The translations under genes were made by a program, and so were the position numbers. 6,656 nucleotides of DNA from positions 1 through 6,656 of the forward strand of contig JBLHGN010000204.1 in assembly GCA_047616325.1 (NCBI GenBank), written 5' to 3'. Within the stretch, counting starts at the first letter, position 1; every line of letters begins with the position of its first letter. This document shows, one piece after another, positions 6,102 to 6,656 of this stretch. This stretch comes from JBLHGN01 sp047616325. Lineage in GTDB: Bacteria; Pseudomonadota; Gammaproteobacteria; Pseudomonadales; Cellvibrionaceae. The notes under the pieces were generated by a model. The model was given only the letters and a program-made list of their open reading frames with translations. It searched no databases and was not told the DNA's origin.

Positions 6102-6205
6102 CCATACTGAGAGCAAAGTTTAGTAATAATAACTAAGTACGCTAATAGTAATGATTTCAAATACTTAGGTCTAACTAGGGTCTACTCGATAAACGGTAAA
6201 AAAAA

Positions 6206-6517
6206 ATGGTTATTGAACCTGGAAACAGTATCAACTTACACGGCTCGTCGACGGGTAAAGCTCGCTCCACAGCGCCGGAAAAGCCAGCCGATGCCAAAAG
6301 CATAACAGCTGAAGTCGCGCATTCTGCGTCAGATAGTGTTTCTCTTAGTGCCGCGGGACAATCTATTGCCAAAGCGGAAGCCAGCCTCTCCTCTTCATCC
6401 GAAATTGATCAAGGCAAGGTAAATCAAGTTAGAGCTGCCATTGCCTCGGGAAGCTACCAAATTGATATTGACGCCATTGCGGACAAAGTGATCGCACAGG
6501 AAGAGCTGCTGGGTTAA
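6206..6517 (+). CDS. flgM: Anti-sigma-28 factor FlgM
   Basis: FlgM binds sigma-28 (FliA) and blocks late flagellar transcription until the hook-basal body is complete; it is then exported and the sigma factor is freed. The 103-residue product has the family length. The first 60 or so residues are rich in Ser, Ala, Gly and Lys and are likely disordered, with SDSVSLSAAGQSI (42-54), a FlgM-like segment. The C-terminal sigma-binding part is clear: KVNQVRAAIASGSYQID then IDAIADKVIAQEELLG (71-103), matching the family pattern of VxxIKxAIxxGxYxID followed by an amphipathic helix. The start ATG follows directly on a run of A bases with only a weak CGG upstream, so no strong ribosome binding site is present. 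The stop codon lies inside an intrinsic terminator. The export chaperone gene flgN, usually next, is not seen. Confidence 0.94.
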   Translation: MVIEPGNSINLHGSSTGKARSTAPEKPADAKSITAEVAHSASDSVSLSAAGQSIAKAEASLSSSSEIDQGKVNQVRAAIASGSYQIDIDAIADKVIAQEELLG

Positions 6518-6533
6518 TCAACTCAGTTTTTTT
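6508..6533 (+). terminator. Intrinsic terminator overlapping the flgM stop codon
   Basis: GCTGGGTT (6508-6515) pairs with AACTCAGT (6520-6527) around the loop AATC, giving an 8-bp stem with two G-U pairs, and a run of seven T bases (6527-6533) follows at once. The flgM stop codon (6515-6517) is in the stem-loop. Position and form fit a rho-independent terminator for the flgM transcript. Confidence 0.75.
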
Positions 6534-6656
6534 AAACTACGCAACACACCCTCGCCACCAGAGCACAGCCTTACATGTGTTCTTAGCATGCGTTAGGTCA
6601 AAGATGAAATCCGACATAATAGGCTCGGTTTATGCATATTAAGAATTCGAGCTTAT

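Overview
The window is a chromosomal flagellar and chemotaxis cluster from a motile gammaproteobacterium with one polar-type flagellar system. The gene order flgM, flgA, cheV, cheR, flgB, flgC, flgD, flgE, and promoters that look sigma-54 and sigma-28 dependent, are typical of the Pseudomonas, Vibrio and Shewanella type of flagellar locus. Moderate base composition and rather divergent spacers would fit a marine lineage such as the Cellvibrionales, but that placement is a guess and no phylogenetic marker is present.

Layout. Positions 1-2682 hold flgE (3' end cut off by the window edge), flgD, flgC and flgB, all on the minus strand and read in the order B-C-D-E: proximal rod proteins, hook cap and hook. 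A near-consensus sigma-54 promoter with a perfect IHF-consensus site behind it lies just upstream of flgB. Positions 2683-3066 are a 384-base AT-rich spacer with no convincing gene; it holds this promoter region and a hairpin that may end the cheR transcript. Positions 3067-4924 hold cheR and cheV on the minus strand, apparently a two-gene unit (cheV first). From 4925 the plus strand takes over: a sigma-54-like promoter, a structured leader, then flgA (5181-5936), followed by a sigma-28 promoter and flgM (6206-6517). FlgM ends in an intrinsic terminator that overlaps its stop codon. The last ~120 bases carry no supportable gene.

How the genes work together. FlgB and FlgC form the proximal rod, FlgA is the periplasmic chaperone for the P ring around the rod, FlgD caps the growing hook and FlgE is the hook subunit. 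FlgM holds sigma-28 (FliA) inactive until the hook-basal body is complete and FlgM is exported. CheV (CheW-like coupling domain plus receiver) and CheR (receptor methyltransferase) belong to adaptation of the chemoreceptor array. The promoters suggest middle (sigma-54) expression of flgBCDE and flgA and late (sigma-28) expression of flgM.

All eight genes belong to known families and look intact, except flgE, which is cut by the window edge. I found no undescribed multi-gene system. The points that merit a second look are in the non-coding DNA: short tandem duplications in both long intercistronic spacers of flgBCDE, the flgB promoter/IHF arrangement, the structured flgA leader, repeated GGTCT motifs around the flgM promoter, and a terminator that separates flgM from whatever follows.
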